Part shown: in pieces, positions 25,501 to 38,100 of the stretch | Position numbering within the stretch: position 1 is the first letter of the stretch | Layout of the letters: each line of letters begins with the position of its first letter | Origin: Telmatactis stephensoni | Lineage: Eukaryota; Cnidaria; Anthozoa; Actiniaria; Isophelliidae | Assembly (NCBI GenBank): GCA_029948255.1 | Contig: JALIZF010001811.1 | Coordinates: 671,001-735,000 of the forward strand | Length of the DNA: 64,000 nt | Direction of reading: 5' to 3' | The notes under the pieces: generated by a model | The model's database searches: none | Told to the model about the DNA's origin: nothing | What the model saw: the letters and a program-made list of their open reading frames with translations, nothing else | Translations under genes and position numbers: made by a program

Positions 25501-25789
25501 CGATGATTAGTTAGTTATCTTTACACCACTCATTCGTTCAAATTCTTGTTTAACATCGACTTGCAAGGCCATACAATTTATATGTGCTCTTCTTTCATTT
25601 ACATTCTCGTATTCGTGGTGGGTGATATGATATAACGAATAAAATTTTTTAAAGCTGGTTTGTTTGTTTAGTTAGCTAGCCATGCGTTCAATCCATGCAA
25701 TCACCACAAATTCACTCCTTACCCATACTGGCTTTATTCTACTTACCATTGCTTGTGTTAGTCTTCAATCGTGGGGATAAATTTGCTAA
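22544..25789 (-). CDS. Class A (rhodopsin-like) GPCR, 5' exon missing
   Basis: The main exon 23568-22544 carries all seven helices. A short upstream exon 25789-25747 joins in phase and adds a few residues with N-glycosylation sites (NLS, NTS) to the extracellular N-terminus; a still earlier exon with the start codon was not found. Motifs: TM1 GNVLVIHVV; TM2 NVYIANMATSD; the conserved Cys before TM3 (LCRF); DRYLAV at the end of TM3; TM6 FSLCWAPY; TM7 NAAINPCLYFIF (NPxxY). The tail is short, with SGSMSWKLQPVEQ and a Ser/Thr-rich end. The pattern fits peptide/orphan receptors, but the ligand cannot be inferred. An ATG at 23482 lies inside TM1 and is not a plausible start. Confidence 0.88.
23905..23985. 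repeat. Three 28-bp tandem copies
   Basis: The segment CATCACTGTAGGTCCCATCA recurs three times with small changes, in the GPCR intron. The rest of that intron (23569-25746) shows only AT-rich unique sequence and a TGTTGT run near 24180. Confidence 0.75.
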
Positions 25790-27154
25790 CTGAAAACATG
25801 AGAAGAAATAGATAATAAAGCAGAAAGCAAACGCCCAGCCAAAACATGCAGTCATCGCAGTCAACAAACATGAGGGATCTGATGTGACCATTGCGCATGT
25901 CAAAAGTATACGACGGAAGAAGGAAGCATTTTCCGGTGAATTTTTGTTTGTCGAGTCAAAAACAGTCAGTTCCGTTCCTAAGTTTTCTTAGTCTGTCGAT
26001 CGAATAAAGCTTAGCTTAGTTATCCACATCATCAACGATTAACTCTGCATCCACTCCTAGAACTAGTGGGTGCAAACACTCATGTAAAAACTAATACTGA
26101 CATTTTTTTAGAAGCTTGCGTAGACTGCTCTCTCACCAAATGACTCAGTTGCACTGCACTGGAGTAATTTCATATTGATTTACAAGTGAAAACAAATGAG
26201 TAATGTTGAACAGGTCATGACATCACTTATCTCCTATCTTTCGAATGTGAAGAAAGTATCAATTTGCAGGTTTTTATAGGTGTTTGTTGGAGACGTTTCA
26301 CAGTTTCACTGCCCAATTTTACACCCAGTCTGGATGGGGTTAACCGACCAACTAACGGCCGTAAAATATATCTGATCGACAACACAGACAAAATGGTCAA
26401 TGACAAATATATTGCCTACCCGGACACTAGATGAACTCAGTAGACTAAATGACAATCAACAAACATTAAAAGTTTCATTGACAGCCGATTAAACTTTAAC
26501 TACTAAACCCAATCTTGTCCCTGACTTTTGATGAATTCTATTTTATTTATTCTTATTTTATTAACTTCGCCATGAAATTGCTTACATACACAAATAAATA
26601 TATGGCAGGGCGACTGCTACAGCGTGGCCAATTACTGCGGGCCCAGGTCAAATATGAAATATAAAGTGAGTAGAAAATATTCTGAATATTTATAACAAAT
26701 AGGTGAGCAACGAGAAAAGGTTAGAAGCAGCAGGTGATTGGTTGTATCGGGCTTCTTGACTTATTACATTTACAACATATTGTTTTAAAAGTCCTTCATT
26801 GGGCTGTTTGGGTCGTAGCACTTCACCAACGATGCACAATAATACTGGTTTAATACACGTTTTAATGAGTTTAGACTGTCTCGTCCAAGTTCAGTGTACT
26901 GACATGCAGTGTTAGGCCCTAACTCGTCAGTACAATCTTCCAAAATAAACCGTTAATTGATGACTAACGTTCCGAAGGAGATTGGTTTTCTAATAACCGA
27001 AATAAAATTAAAATGAGAACATTCGCAATAACGGATGTTGTCGCATTGGCCTCAGGGATTTCAGTAGCAGTAAGGTTTTGAAGTTATCTGAGTTATGGAT
27101 GTTTGAAACACTAGTGCTAGCCGACTCGAGAAATATTTGTTCATCTACAGAACA

Positions 27155-27418
27155 TACCGTATTTACTCGAATAAGCGCCTTCCCCGAATAAGCGCCTCGC
27201 ACCTCGTTATAGTATACTAATACCAGTACTGTTGTAGTAGTACAACTTACATTGATATTATCGATATTAAAAGGAAAGCATACTTTGACAGTTGTGTACG
27301 CGTTTCCTCACACTGAATAAGCGCCTCCCTCGAATAAGCGCCTCCCCCGAATAAGCGCCCCGTTTTAGACGTGAAAAATTTAATAAGCGCCGGGGCGCTT
27401 ATTCGAGTAAATACGGTA
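27155..27418. mobile_element. Fold-back MITE with ACTCGAATAAGCGCC units
   Basis: Inverted ends TACCGTATTTACTCGAATAA and TTATTCGAGTAAATACGGTA. The subterminal motif CGAATAAGCGCC occurs five or more times inside. Confidence 0.85.
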
Positions 27419-27454
27419 CATGCAAAATACGACCTCTCTATTACAAATCTCTAG

Positions 27455-27710
27455 GCAGGCTCGTAACATGGTATATGGGATCAGGGATTAAGCCCCAAAT
27501 TATGGCCAGGATCAGAGATCAGAGGCCAGGGCTCAGGGATCAAATGGGTGGGATCGAGGATCAGGGACATTGGGTCAGGATCAGGGATCAGCTCAGTTTT
27601 TGCACCTAGGATCAGGGATCAAAATTTTCTAAAAATATGGGCTCAGGGATCAAAATTTCCGTAAAAAACCGGGATCAGTGAGACGAAAATATACTATGTT
27701 ACGAGCCTGC
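27455..27710. mobile_element. Fold-back MITE with GGGATCA repeats
   Basis: Inverted ends GCAGGCTCGTAACATGGTAT and ATACTATGTTACGAGCCTGC. The interior is a degenerate tandem of GGATCAGGGATCA units. It sits 36 bp from the previous MITE. Confidence 0.85.
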
Positions 27711-28708
27711 TCTAGGCGAAATCACCGTATGATATTGATTGCTTTAAGGCCACCCCATGTATCATAGTTTGGATTAGTCATTATAATTAAGTCATGGAAG
27801 CACGCCGTAGAGTCAAACCTCGCTCATTACACCCCGAGCCCACGGTCATACTGGACCGGCATTATCGTGGGCTCTGGGGACGAGAATGCGTACATTTTTG
27901 ACGCTTGATAACAGATTCAGTGTGGCGAGTTTCAACAGTCTTGGATGGTTTTTGTTCAACCCTGATAAGGTTCGTACAAATACAAAGCAAATTATATTCA
28001 TTTGAAGCGAAATATTACGCATCAGATATCACTCATGACACTGAGGACGAGAGTTAACTTAGCCCTCAGGCTCTAATGTTATTTTATAAATATATTTTCA
28101 TTTTTATTTTTGTCAACCTTTTATTGTCTTTATTGTAATGTACTATTGCAAAATTAATTAACTATATGAAGACCTCTAGGTAGACCAGATTTTACAACAA
28201 CTGACTTGTAAAATTTGATAGAGCATTCGCTTGGAAATAAAGTTATTATTATTATTATTATTATATTACCCCCACCCAAAATACTGGTCAAGTACCCCCC
28301 CCCCCCCCCCCACCCCGCCCCCGGGTTAAATTGTAAACATTATATCATTATATTATCAGCCATTATCTCATTATCTATCTTAAAAAATAAAAGCTTTTGA
28401 AATCTTTGAATGTTGTGGGGGCAATCCTAATAACGCACTTCGTCCCGAAATTCAATCAAATTCTACCTTTTTATTGCGGTTATTTTTGTTTGTTTGTTTG
28501 TTTTTGCTTTTGTTTTTTGTTTTTGTTTTTGTTTTGTTTTGGTTTGTTTGTTTGTTTGTTTGTTTGTTTGTTGTTGTTGTTGTTGTTGTTGTAAATTGTT
28601 TTTTTAAGTTCGGGGTTCCTGTGGTGGAAAATTGCCTGGTCATGATTCCTAAGGCTTGGATACTAAGCAGCTCAAAGAGAAGAAAGAAAGTCTCGATAAA
28701 TTAACACG

Positions 28709-31700
28709 ATGCCGGTCGAAAACCTTGAAGAAGAAGGCCTTCCGAATAATCCTAACCTTAATATCGCACAATGGAAGTTTGTTATCATTAATCCTGATGG
28801 AATCAACAAAGAACAAGCCAAGAAAAATATCCTGGAAGCCGTGAAAGAGAAAGGTAAAAATTTGCTCTGTCACTAGATCACCACTAAACACAAACCAACT
28901 TATTTCAGCTATGTTTGTATATTTTTGTTTGTAATATCAAATCTAGGACCTTTAGAGTTGTTTTCTGCACTAATAATCCAGATAAAATTGCATTATTTCG
29001 TTGTGAATATATAAACTTATGGAGACTTTGGGTACTGACATTTAAACATAAGCGATAAAAGCTTAAGCTCTAAATTCCTCTTTGAATTACAGTAGTTTCG
29101 CCCCGTGGTAGTTTCGCCCCAGTTGTTTCGCCCCGATACAACAGTACGTTCGCCCCGTCTTTTTATAATCTTTAAATGTTTAAAACTGCAATCCTTCTTT
29201 TATAATTATTGACTTCTGCTTGAATTTAAAGAAATATGAAGCATAACTAGCTTTTCGAAGTTCACAAATTTGAAGCTTAGCTTCATTAGAAACCGGCGGC
29301 CGTCTAAAGCGTGCACGTGTTTCACGATTGCTGTGATGATTCTTATGCGCAAAAATAATATCAATGTGACTTTCTACCTATTTGTAGAGTGTAAAAAAAC
29401 TTCTAAATACAATTTAAGACCAACTTCTGTAACTTCTGTAAAGCGAATTCGTCGCCCCGAACGCCGCCATATTGGAATATAAATACGATACGAGAGAGAC
29501 TGGAAATTAAGGTGAAACTTCATTCAGGAAACTACACTGATAGGTTCTCAGTCAAAGAGCTGTTCAAAAACGGGTTAGTTTGTTTTCTGAAAATTCATTG
29601 ATTTTGATGCTAGTCCTCCTTTAAAAAGCTAATTTAAGTTAATGGGCTCGTAATGGAGCATTCAAATGGGAACATGCTAATCTGCACCCACGAGTTTTCA
29701 TGTAAGGTCAAATAAAGTCGCTAGTAAGAAAGTGCTCTGTTCTTTTTAAAATAGCTTTATTTAGTCTGAAATGCTTTTTTATGCATTGAATGATTAAAAG
29801 ATCTTGAGTTTTCCAGCTTTTTTAGCCAGTTTATACTGCTTTAATAGATGTTTGTTGGTGTTTCGGCGCGGTTGGTTGCTAGGCGATCTCATTGTTGGAA
29901 TTGATACCCATTGTTGACTTTTTCGAAGTGTGATAAGATTCTTGATCTCTTGTTGAAGTTTATTTTACATGATCCTCTCAATATGAAACATTAAACATGA
30001 AATTTAAGTTTTCAATAGCATGTAAAATCATCAAAAAGCAGGCTGGTCCCGGGAAAGAAACAGTAAACTGGACTGGTAAAGTATCCCCAAAGATGACGAC
30101 GGGGTTTCGACGACGGACTTCAGTTGCGTGACATCGCGCTTGTCAAATATTTACTCCAAAAAATATGGAACGCGAATGCAAGCCAGCGACTGATTGCTTA
30201 AGCTTGAATTAAAGTACTCTAATTAAAGATGAAAGACAAAGTTTATTTGATAAATCTTAGATACTGGAACTTGGCTGCAGTTGTGTAGTTAAAGTCTGGT
30301 TTCGTGCAAGTCGAAAGTAAGCACCTCCGATGCTGGGTTTGTAAAGAAACCTTTGTAAAGCTTAAAATTTCTTTCGATCTTGACATAGCCTTACTTCTTT
30401 GTTCAATTATATTACCAATTTCATGTTAGTATTGTAATATACTTGGTTATATGTTGGTATTGTAGTCTACTATATATTGGGGGCGAACGTACTGTTGTAT
30501 CGGGGCGAAAGTACTGGGGCGAAACTACCACGGGGCGAAACTACCTGATACCGTCTCTTTATAGATTTGAAAAAAAAACCAACTTATTTACACCGATTTA
30601 TTCACAACCACTGTAAAGACCACTACGATGTGTCCATTGTATGTGAATGGCTAAAGCCTCATTCACTAAAGAACTGACTTCTATGTTGTAGATATGGCCC
30701 CACTATATGAAGAACTTTGCCATGAGTTAAAGTGGCCGATAGATCAAGCCCTTTTGGATAAGATGAAAAAGGCAAATGAGGACAAAGTTAAAGAGCTGGA
30801 AGAAAAACTTAAATTTGCTGAAGAGAACTTAGGCGAAACAGAAGTGAGAGATGTGTTGTTTTCCCAAGGAGAGTATTTATGTAGTATTGGAGATAAGGTA
30901 ATGAATAACAGTACATCCCCATTACAGACTGAAAATTAATCACCAGGGTGAATGCAGTCATGCATATTCGTTTTATATGTGGCTGATTCAAATACAATTA
31001 ATAGAGCAGATTTGGTGTGGTGGGAAATCAAGTGCTCTTCGCTATGACCATGTCAGTACTATGAGAAGTAACTACACTGTTACCATGCCATTTTCACAGT
31101 CATGAAAATTACCGTGTCGCTACAGTACATGGTTGCATTCAGTACATAGCTAAACAAACATTGACCCTTTCAAAGCATAAAAGCTGAGACCAAAAGGAAC
31201 ACTGGAAAATTTGTTTATTAGATGATTTTAAAGAAGCATGTGGACGTGGACATTTCAAATAGTAACCAAGATAAATTCTTGATATTTCCAGCATGATTAT
31301 GTAGCAAATTCACAGATAAAACATATGAATATCCATATATTACTACTGTAACCAGGAGTCAGCTTCTAGGTTCAATGACTTTGAAATGGTCAGTGTTTAT
31401 GCAAATAGCTATATATACATGTACATGTATGACCATTAGTTAACTGTTTTAAATATTGTACATTTTTTCTTGTTTCTTTCAGGAAGGAGCAATCACTGCT
31501 TTTAGAAAGTGTTACGACAAAGCTGTTGCCCTGGGATACAAACTAGACATAATTTTCTACAGGATACGTATTGGTTTGTTTTATCTTGACAATGATATGA
31601 TGACGAAAAACATTGCTAAGGCTCAAGAGTAAGCAATGATTAATTGTTTTAGAGTTACAAATCACATTACCATGTAAGGAAAGTAATCCATTTGTTTTGA

Positions 31701-34035
31701 TTTAAACTGTAAGTATTCATTAACACTTACAACAATCTCCCAGGCCTTTCCTGGGCAATCAAGTTTAGTACCAGGGGGGAGGGGGTAGTAATCACAGAAC
31801 TTTTGTTAGGGGATGCTCAACCTAAACTCAACCTCCTCAATAAGTTTGACATACTCTTTCCATTTCCAGATGACATTTATAGAGCCCTAACATTAATTTT
31901 TGTGAGTGACATATAAAGTGTGATGCCTATTGATAGTAAGCAATGTACCAACTCTAAACCAATGCTAAAAAGCTTTCAGATCTATAATCGTTATTTAAAC
32001 AAAATGCAATCTTTGGGGCCAATTACCACAGGAAGCCCAATTCATTTGAATCAAAAAGGTCAAAAACAAAATATTTAAAATTATTATTTATTTATTTAAA
32101 TGGAAGCTCTGCTATTAGGTAGTACCTGATGTTTATGTCCTATATGATATGCACTACTTGTATGTATAATAATATAAAACTGTTCCTGAAGCCCAGTTGT
32201 ACACACATACCCATTTGACTTGAATGATATTTACCCCTTTTTAATCTAGAATTCCTTTTCTATGCTCCAAAGTTGTGAATTCGTACTACCCTTTTCTATA
32301 CCTCTAGCCTCAAAAATGTACCCCTTTTGGATAAAGCATCCCATATAGCTCACTATAGGGTATTCCCCCAAATGTCAGTATTACATTCTGATTCAATGGT
32401 GCTTTGGTTCAGGACAATGGAAATCATACAGTCTTTAGCACTGTAATATATAGTCATTCATTAATGTACTTGATTGTAGGTTAATAGAAGAAGGTGGAGA
32501 CTGGGACAGACGTAATCGACTAAAGGTCTACCATGGGATCTACTTTCTATCTATACGTGACTTCAAATCTGCAGCCACTAACTTTCTGGAGAGTATTTCA
32601 ACATTTACATCCTATGAGTTAATGGATTACAAAGTTTTTGTCACTCTTACTGTACTTGCGAGTATTATCTCTTTGGAAAGAGTGGATTTAAAGAAGAAAG
32701 TTGTTAATGGAGCAGAGATTTTAGAGGTTCTCCATCAGCTGCCTATAATAAAGAGGTTTTTACTGTCCTTTTATGAGTGTCGCTATGATGAATTCTTCAA
32801 AGCATTAGGTAAGACATAAACATTGTACATTGTAGGCACTCTCTATACACTCTAATCATGTACATATTATGTTCTGTTACAGCTGAGGTAGAGCACATGC
32901 TAAAACAAGACCGTCTGATGTCTCCTCATTATCGATATTATGTACGTGAAATGAGGATATTGGCCTATACTCAACTGTTAGAATCCTATAGAAGTCTTAC
33001 CTTAGAATACATGGCAAATGCCTTTGGTGTTAGTGAAGCCTTTATTGACAAGTAAGTACTTGACACTACTGGAGTTATCATTGATCTTCTTATTTATAGA
33101 GGGTGAACACGTGATAGTAAAGTATCTACACTGATAACCCAGTAGTATTTGTTCTCAGGAAATGAGTGGCAACGACGTCCAATCTGAGGTTATTATTACA
33201 TTAAAGGGAATTTTTCCCTTTAATGACGTAATCAAAAAGCTTTTCTCTAATCTTCAATAATTTATTTCTAAACAAGCATTCTAAAAACAATTAAGTCTAT
33301 AGCGTTCATCGATTTTTAGTGTGCTCCTAGAAACATTCTCAAACCATTTTAAAAGGTCGTCAGTTTTAAGGTTGGTTGGTTCAGGTGCTGCCACTAAATG
33401 AGTTTTTGGCTGGCAGATTGGTGATTGAACTGTTTTTTGCTTTTCCTACTCAACTTCCTAAACAGTTATATATGCAGCAAGTTGTACTTTGTTGTAGTCT
33501 AATCACTATTTTTGTCATTTTTTAGGGAGTTGTCTAGGTTTATTGCAGCAGGTCGGCTACATTGTAAGATCGATAAAGTAGGAGGAATCGTTGAAACGAA
33601 TAGGTAACCATTTAGGTTGATCTTATATGCAATCTGTTTGGTATAAAGGAGGGTGTGTACTGTAATCATACATAGAATGCTGTCTCTGTTTAAGACTTCT
33701 CTAAAAAGTATCACCATACCTACTACCAAAATATAAACCATCCATTGCTGTAATTAGGCTATTGGCAATTAAAATGATTAAAGACTAAAGATTCTCAACC
33801 AGTCAGAGGCCGCGTAATATACCAGTTATTGTATAAAGTCGCAGCATTCGCACATTTTTTTTTTCGAATGTGAGAGGGCTAAACTCGAGGCTTTTAGTTT
33901 GACGCGATAATGAATAACGTTCAAATACTCTTTTGCAGACCTGATCACAAGAACTGGCAGTACCAAGCGAGTATCAAGCAAGGAGATCTACTGTTGAACC
34001 GCATTCAGAAACTCAGTCGTGTTATTAACATTTAG
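28709..34035 (+). CDS. PSMD6: 26S proteasome non-ATPase regulatory subunit 6 (RPN7)
   Basis: Subunit of the 19S regulatory-particle lid, part of the proteasome that degrades ubiquitinated proteins in cytosol and nucleus. Seven exons join in phase: 28709-28853, 30692-30897, 31483-31628, 32480-32808, 32883-33051, 33526-33603 and 33939-34035, giving 389 residues, the length of the human protein as I recall it. The N-terminus [17 protein letters not shown] matches the family start. It is followed by the [15 protein letters not shown] helix, TPR-like helices ([40 protein letters not shown]) and a C-terminal PCI domain from about residue 190 ([36 protein letters not shown]), ending in QKLSRVINI. 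All key segments are intact. Intron 1 hosts a 1.46 kb inverted-repeat element. Confidence 0.98.
29091..30547. mobile_element. 1.46 kb inverted-repeat DNA element in PSMD6 intron 1
   Basis: Left end AGTAGTTTCGCCCCGTGGTA with several GTTTCGCCCC copies, then ACAGTACGTTCGCCCCG; the right end at 30478-30547 is the reverse complement over about 65 bp. One internal ORF of 70 codons (29270-29482) shows no transposase motif. It looks like a non-autonomous DNA transposon with subterminal GTAGTTTCGCCCC arrays. Confidence 0.8.
33775..33840. repeat. Dispersed repeat fragment
   Basis: TCAGAGGCCGCGTAATATACC recurs with few changes near 60275 (CAGAGTGCGCGTAATATACC) in a receptor-gene intron. Both follow an ACCA(A/G)TCAGA motif. 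Confidence 0.6.
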
Positions 34036-35158
34036 AACGACGATGATGATAATGATAGAAAAATGTTCATTAATGTATTGATAAACTCAACATCCAGAAT
34101 GTGACATATGGATAACACGTTGTTTAAAGTTTTTGAAGGTATTAAAACTACAGTAGCTTGTCCGTTTTATACTTTTGTTTGTACGTAGTAAAATATAAAT
34201 CACTGAAACATGAATTCAGAATCCATAGATGAACACAATAGTGGAAGGAAACAAAAGGATAAAGGAATAACTTCTGAGGCAGACGTGATACACTTTCCCT
34301 CATTCAATTAGTGCTTCGTTTTTGTTTCTTCTTTATCACAGGCGTCACACACGGGAAATTTTTTCAAATTCCCAATATTATGAAATTGGGATAACATCGG
34401 GAAAATTCCCAATACTAGGATAATATTGGGGAAAATCAGACCCAAAATTGGGAAATATTTGTCATTTGCATGATACATTTTTTCTAAAGACAATAAATTC
34501 CCAATATTGGGATAGCTAACCAACTGATTCCTAATATTGGAAATAGAATGGGATTTTATTCCTGAGAAAAGAGTATACACTTCAAATTTTCTGACTCTGG
34601 CTTCCTTATATTGTTAGACTTTCATTCAGTGCTTAATTTAACGAATGTATCGAATGGACAGATGATGGTACAGCGGGCAATGACTTTGATTTGCCTCGAT
34701 CACGTGACGTGCAACATTCTTTGTCACGTGACAGGAATCGCAACAACATTCTTTGTCACGTGACAGGAATCGCATTAACTTATTTTCCAGAATGGTTATT
34801 AGCCTAAAGTTAGGTATAGGAAACTGCGAAAATGAGGACAATGCAAGAAAACAAAATAATAAGCAAATCGAAAACTGGTTCCTTGGTTCTACAAAAACAA
34901 CACAGGAAAACCAATTCCCTTGCACCTTAATGAAACGCTTTAATGCGCAGGCCTGTCTGTTCAGTCACCAACGATATATCAATGTATTTCCCTTAATTAC
35001 CATCGTAGACACGCAGCGTAGAGCAAAATGAAATTGTGCAAACAACGTGCTTTGATTTGATTGGTCCAGTAACAAAAACACAAAACTTGTCACCAGTCCT
35101 AGTCTTCTCACGGTAAACAAATGGCTCCACGACTCACGCTGACTAGAAGAATAAGATA
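34036..35158. other. Intergenic region PSMD6-EDEM1
   Basis: Probable EDEM1 promoter. A 30-bp direct repeat with TTCTTTGTCACGTGACAGGA occurs twice at 34711-34773 (CACGTG E-box cores, plus further CACGTG at about 34701). An imperfect CCCAATATTGGGA-rich stretch lies at 34360-34560. The E-box array is visible; any regulatory role is inference. Confidence 0.45.
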
Positions 35159-38100
35159 ATGTTGTTAAAATGGGGTAGTTTACTAGCTCTTTTCGTTATT
35201 TTCGAAATATTTGTATGTTTAAATACTAGTGAACAGAGTGATGCTAAATTTCTTGAGAGTAAATACCAATATTTTAGTGAATCAGAGCGAATCAAAGCCA
35301 AAGAAGATGCTCGTCGAATGTTTTATTTTGGTTATGATAATTATATGAAATACGCATTTCCTTTGGATGAATTAGACCCTATACATTGTACAGGACGAGG
35401 CCCTGACCATGGAAACCCGTAAGTATATATATCTGTATGCATATGGTATGTAGTAGATTCAGTACAAAAAGAATAGAGAATTAATATAGCGTGATTTGGG
35501 CTTTTAAATAACTTAATTATACTGAAACGGTACAATTCATGGTGGGAAAAATGTTATTTCATATTCTTTTTATATTAAATAACATTACATTTAAGTTTAA
35601 ATGAGCTAACACAAATTAATACAGGCACACATTTACCCCTTTTAAACTGCACTAAATATTTTGTTGGTACATAATATATTCACTAGGAAAGATATATAAG
35701 TTATGTGTTACATATCCAGGTATTGCTTGTTTTCAATCAGCTGATAAAAGTCCTTGAATCTCATTATCTAGCCTCAAATGATGGGCAAACACTGCCATTC
35801 ATGTGCTCTCAACCATACAGTATTCCATGGAAAGTTTGTCATTCAGCTGAGAAAAAATGTTCACCAAGCAATTGAATATATTACCTGTCCATTTGAATGC
35901 AGCATGCATACGTACAGCCAACTCTCTGCTAGCGACCACCTCTTGTATTAAGGGGCCACTTTTCTTACAACAAGGGTGGACACTTGTGAGAGAGTTGACT
36001 GTAGCCCATGCAAAAGTTCTACAGGAGAACCTTTTATGACACTGTACCCCTAAATCTTGAACACAGACCAAACAAAACTTTGGGTACAGCACATGATCAT
36101 ACACAGGATTATATGGGTGCAGTGTCAAAAATGATGGGTCCATATGCTATGATTAGGGGCACAATGCTGTAAAAAGGTTGTTGTATAAATTGGAGTAGAC
36201 CAACAATATAAATGTATCACCCGGGGGGGGGGGGGGGGGACTCCTATATATAAAAGGACGGGGATGCTCGTTGGAAATTTTGAAAATGACCCCTAAAAGG
36301 TACCTGAGTGGGAGTGGCAACAATTGATTTCTACCTAAAAGGTACCAATTCAAAAACAATAAGGAATTAAAGTCATGAAACACTTTGTTATCGATGTGCT
36401 TTGAAGATTCAATTCAAATTGAAATCGTTTCTGTCATGCTTATTTTAGGTAGTTCATTTACTCCAAAACAGTCCCTAAAAGGTACCAGCTATGTCTCTGG
36501 TACTCCACTTAAGTCCAAGACACCCTAAAAGGTACCAGATTGCAGATTTTGACCCCTAAAAGGTACGACGAGCATCCACGTGATCGGATTCACCCCCACC
36601 CCCTGGGTGTATCACGCTCTAAGGATCTTGAACTAAAAAGTTTAATTACCATTTAAGTACTATTTGTAACATCATTAAAAAACCCTAGGGATTGTTTATA
36701 TGGCTGAATAAGTGATAGGGCTACTAAACCATGGATTTGATAAAATTATCTGTAGAAATTACTATATGCATCTAAGATGTATGGTAATATCTTTTTAGGT
36801 CAAATATCAACATTAATGATGTTCTAGGAAATTATTCTTTGACACTCGTGGAATCACTAGGAACACTTGCTGTAAGTCATTTTAGGTGCAAGGTGTGAAC
36901 AAACAGGATAATTCCCATTAATTGGGAGAAATATAATTATGTACCTTGTTCCAGCTAGACTTGTATACCCCACGACCCAGCAATTAGAAAGGTGATTTGT
37001 GTTAACCCACGGTTTAATCCATAATTAACCTAATTGCCCTTGAAATGACCCTGTTACATGTAAGTTATATACAATTGAAAATTAGCTTGGATATAAATAG
37101 ATTAACCAACACCCCCCCTCCCCTACCACCACCTGTCATACCACAGATAGGGCAAACTCTAAAATTAGATATATTAATTATTATGGTTACTCCAATTGAC
37201 AATTGCTATATGTAGGGATGTGCCACTCAAAATGCATTTTGAACAGGGTATATTCTCTGGAAATAAGAAGGATGTATAATTATGTTATGTTTGTTTTACT
37301 AGTCAGAAACACTGTACCTTGGTGTACACAACTCAATTTAACTTTGACCATTTTTAAGAGGCCTCCTTTCTTTACCATAGGAATCCCAATTTATGGAAAT
37401 TACTTGTAGAAGAATCTCTGCATGCAATAATGTTTGATTTCTAGATAGGGTAATATTTGATATGTTTCATTTGTTCAGATAATGAGAAATAGCAGTGAAT
37501 TTAAACGTGCAGTACAACATGTCATAGACCATGTTTCCTTTGAAAGGGACAGCACTGTTCAAGTTTTTGAAGTTTCTATCAGGTAATTGTTAGATTTATT
37601 AGAGCCTGCTATATATATATGCTCTTACCAGCAAGTTCAAATTTTTACTCAACATTTTCTAGTACTGGGCTACTGGTTACAGTCATTTGCATCAGAAAAT
37701 TGACTTAATTTTTAGAATATAATCCAAATTGCTGGATACATATTGAAATGGGATGTATTTATTTCATAGGGTGTTAGGTGCTCTACTGTCAGCACATTTA
37801 ATCATCAAAGATCCACTGCAGCCCTTTGGTGACATGGTCCCTGATGACTATGACAATGACTTGCTGCTGCTGGCCCATGACTTAGCAAACAGACTTATTG
37901 AAGCTTTTGACAGATCACCACTTGGTGTACCTTATCCAAGGGTAAGACTCAACATTTGTCAACACTCATGGTTTGCCATTAAGTTAATGGACACTGTAGG
38001 AGGCTGCTTTGCACTTCAGAACCTATATAGTAATAAAGAGTGCTAGCCCCACTATCTCAAACACAAACCCATTTCCCTTGAGTCATTTTTTCAGTCAGTC

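Larger units (their letters stand above)
25790..28708. other. Non-coding region left of PSMD6
   Basis: It should contain the missing first exon and promoter of the minus-strand GPCR and the promoter of PSMD6. Two fold-back elements lie inside (27155-27418, 27455-27710). Low-complexity runs include ATT and a C tract at 28240-28320, and GTTT/GTT runs at 28488-28595. I see no convincing gene. Confidence 0.5.

Noticed and set aside
29270..29482. 70-codon frame inside the PSMD6 intron element
   Set aside because: No transposase signature; too short to support as a gene.
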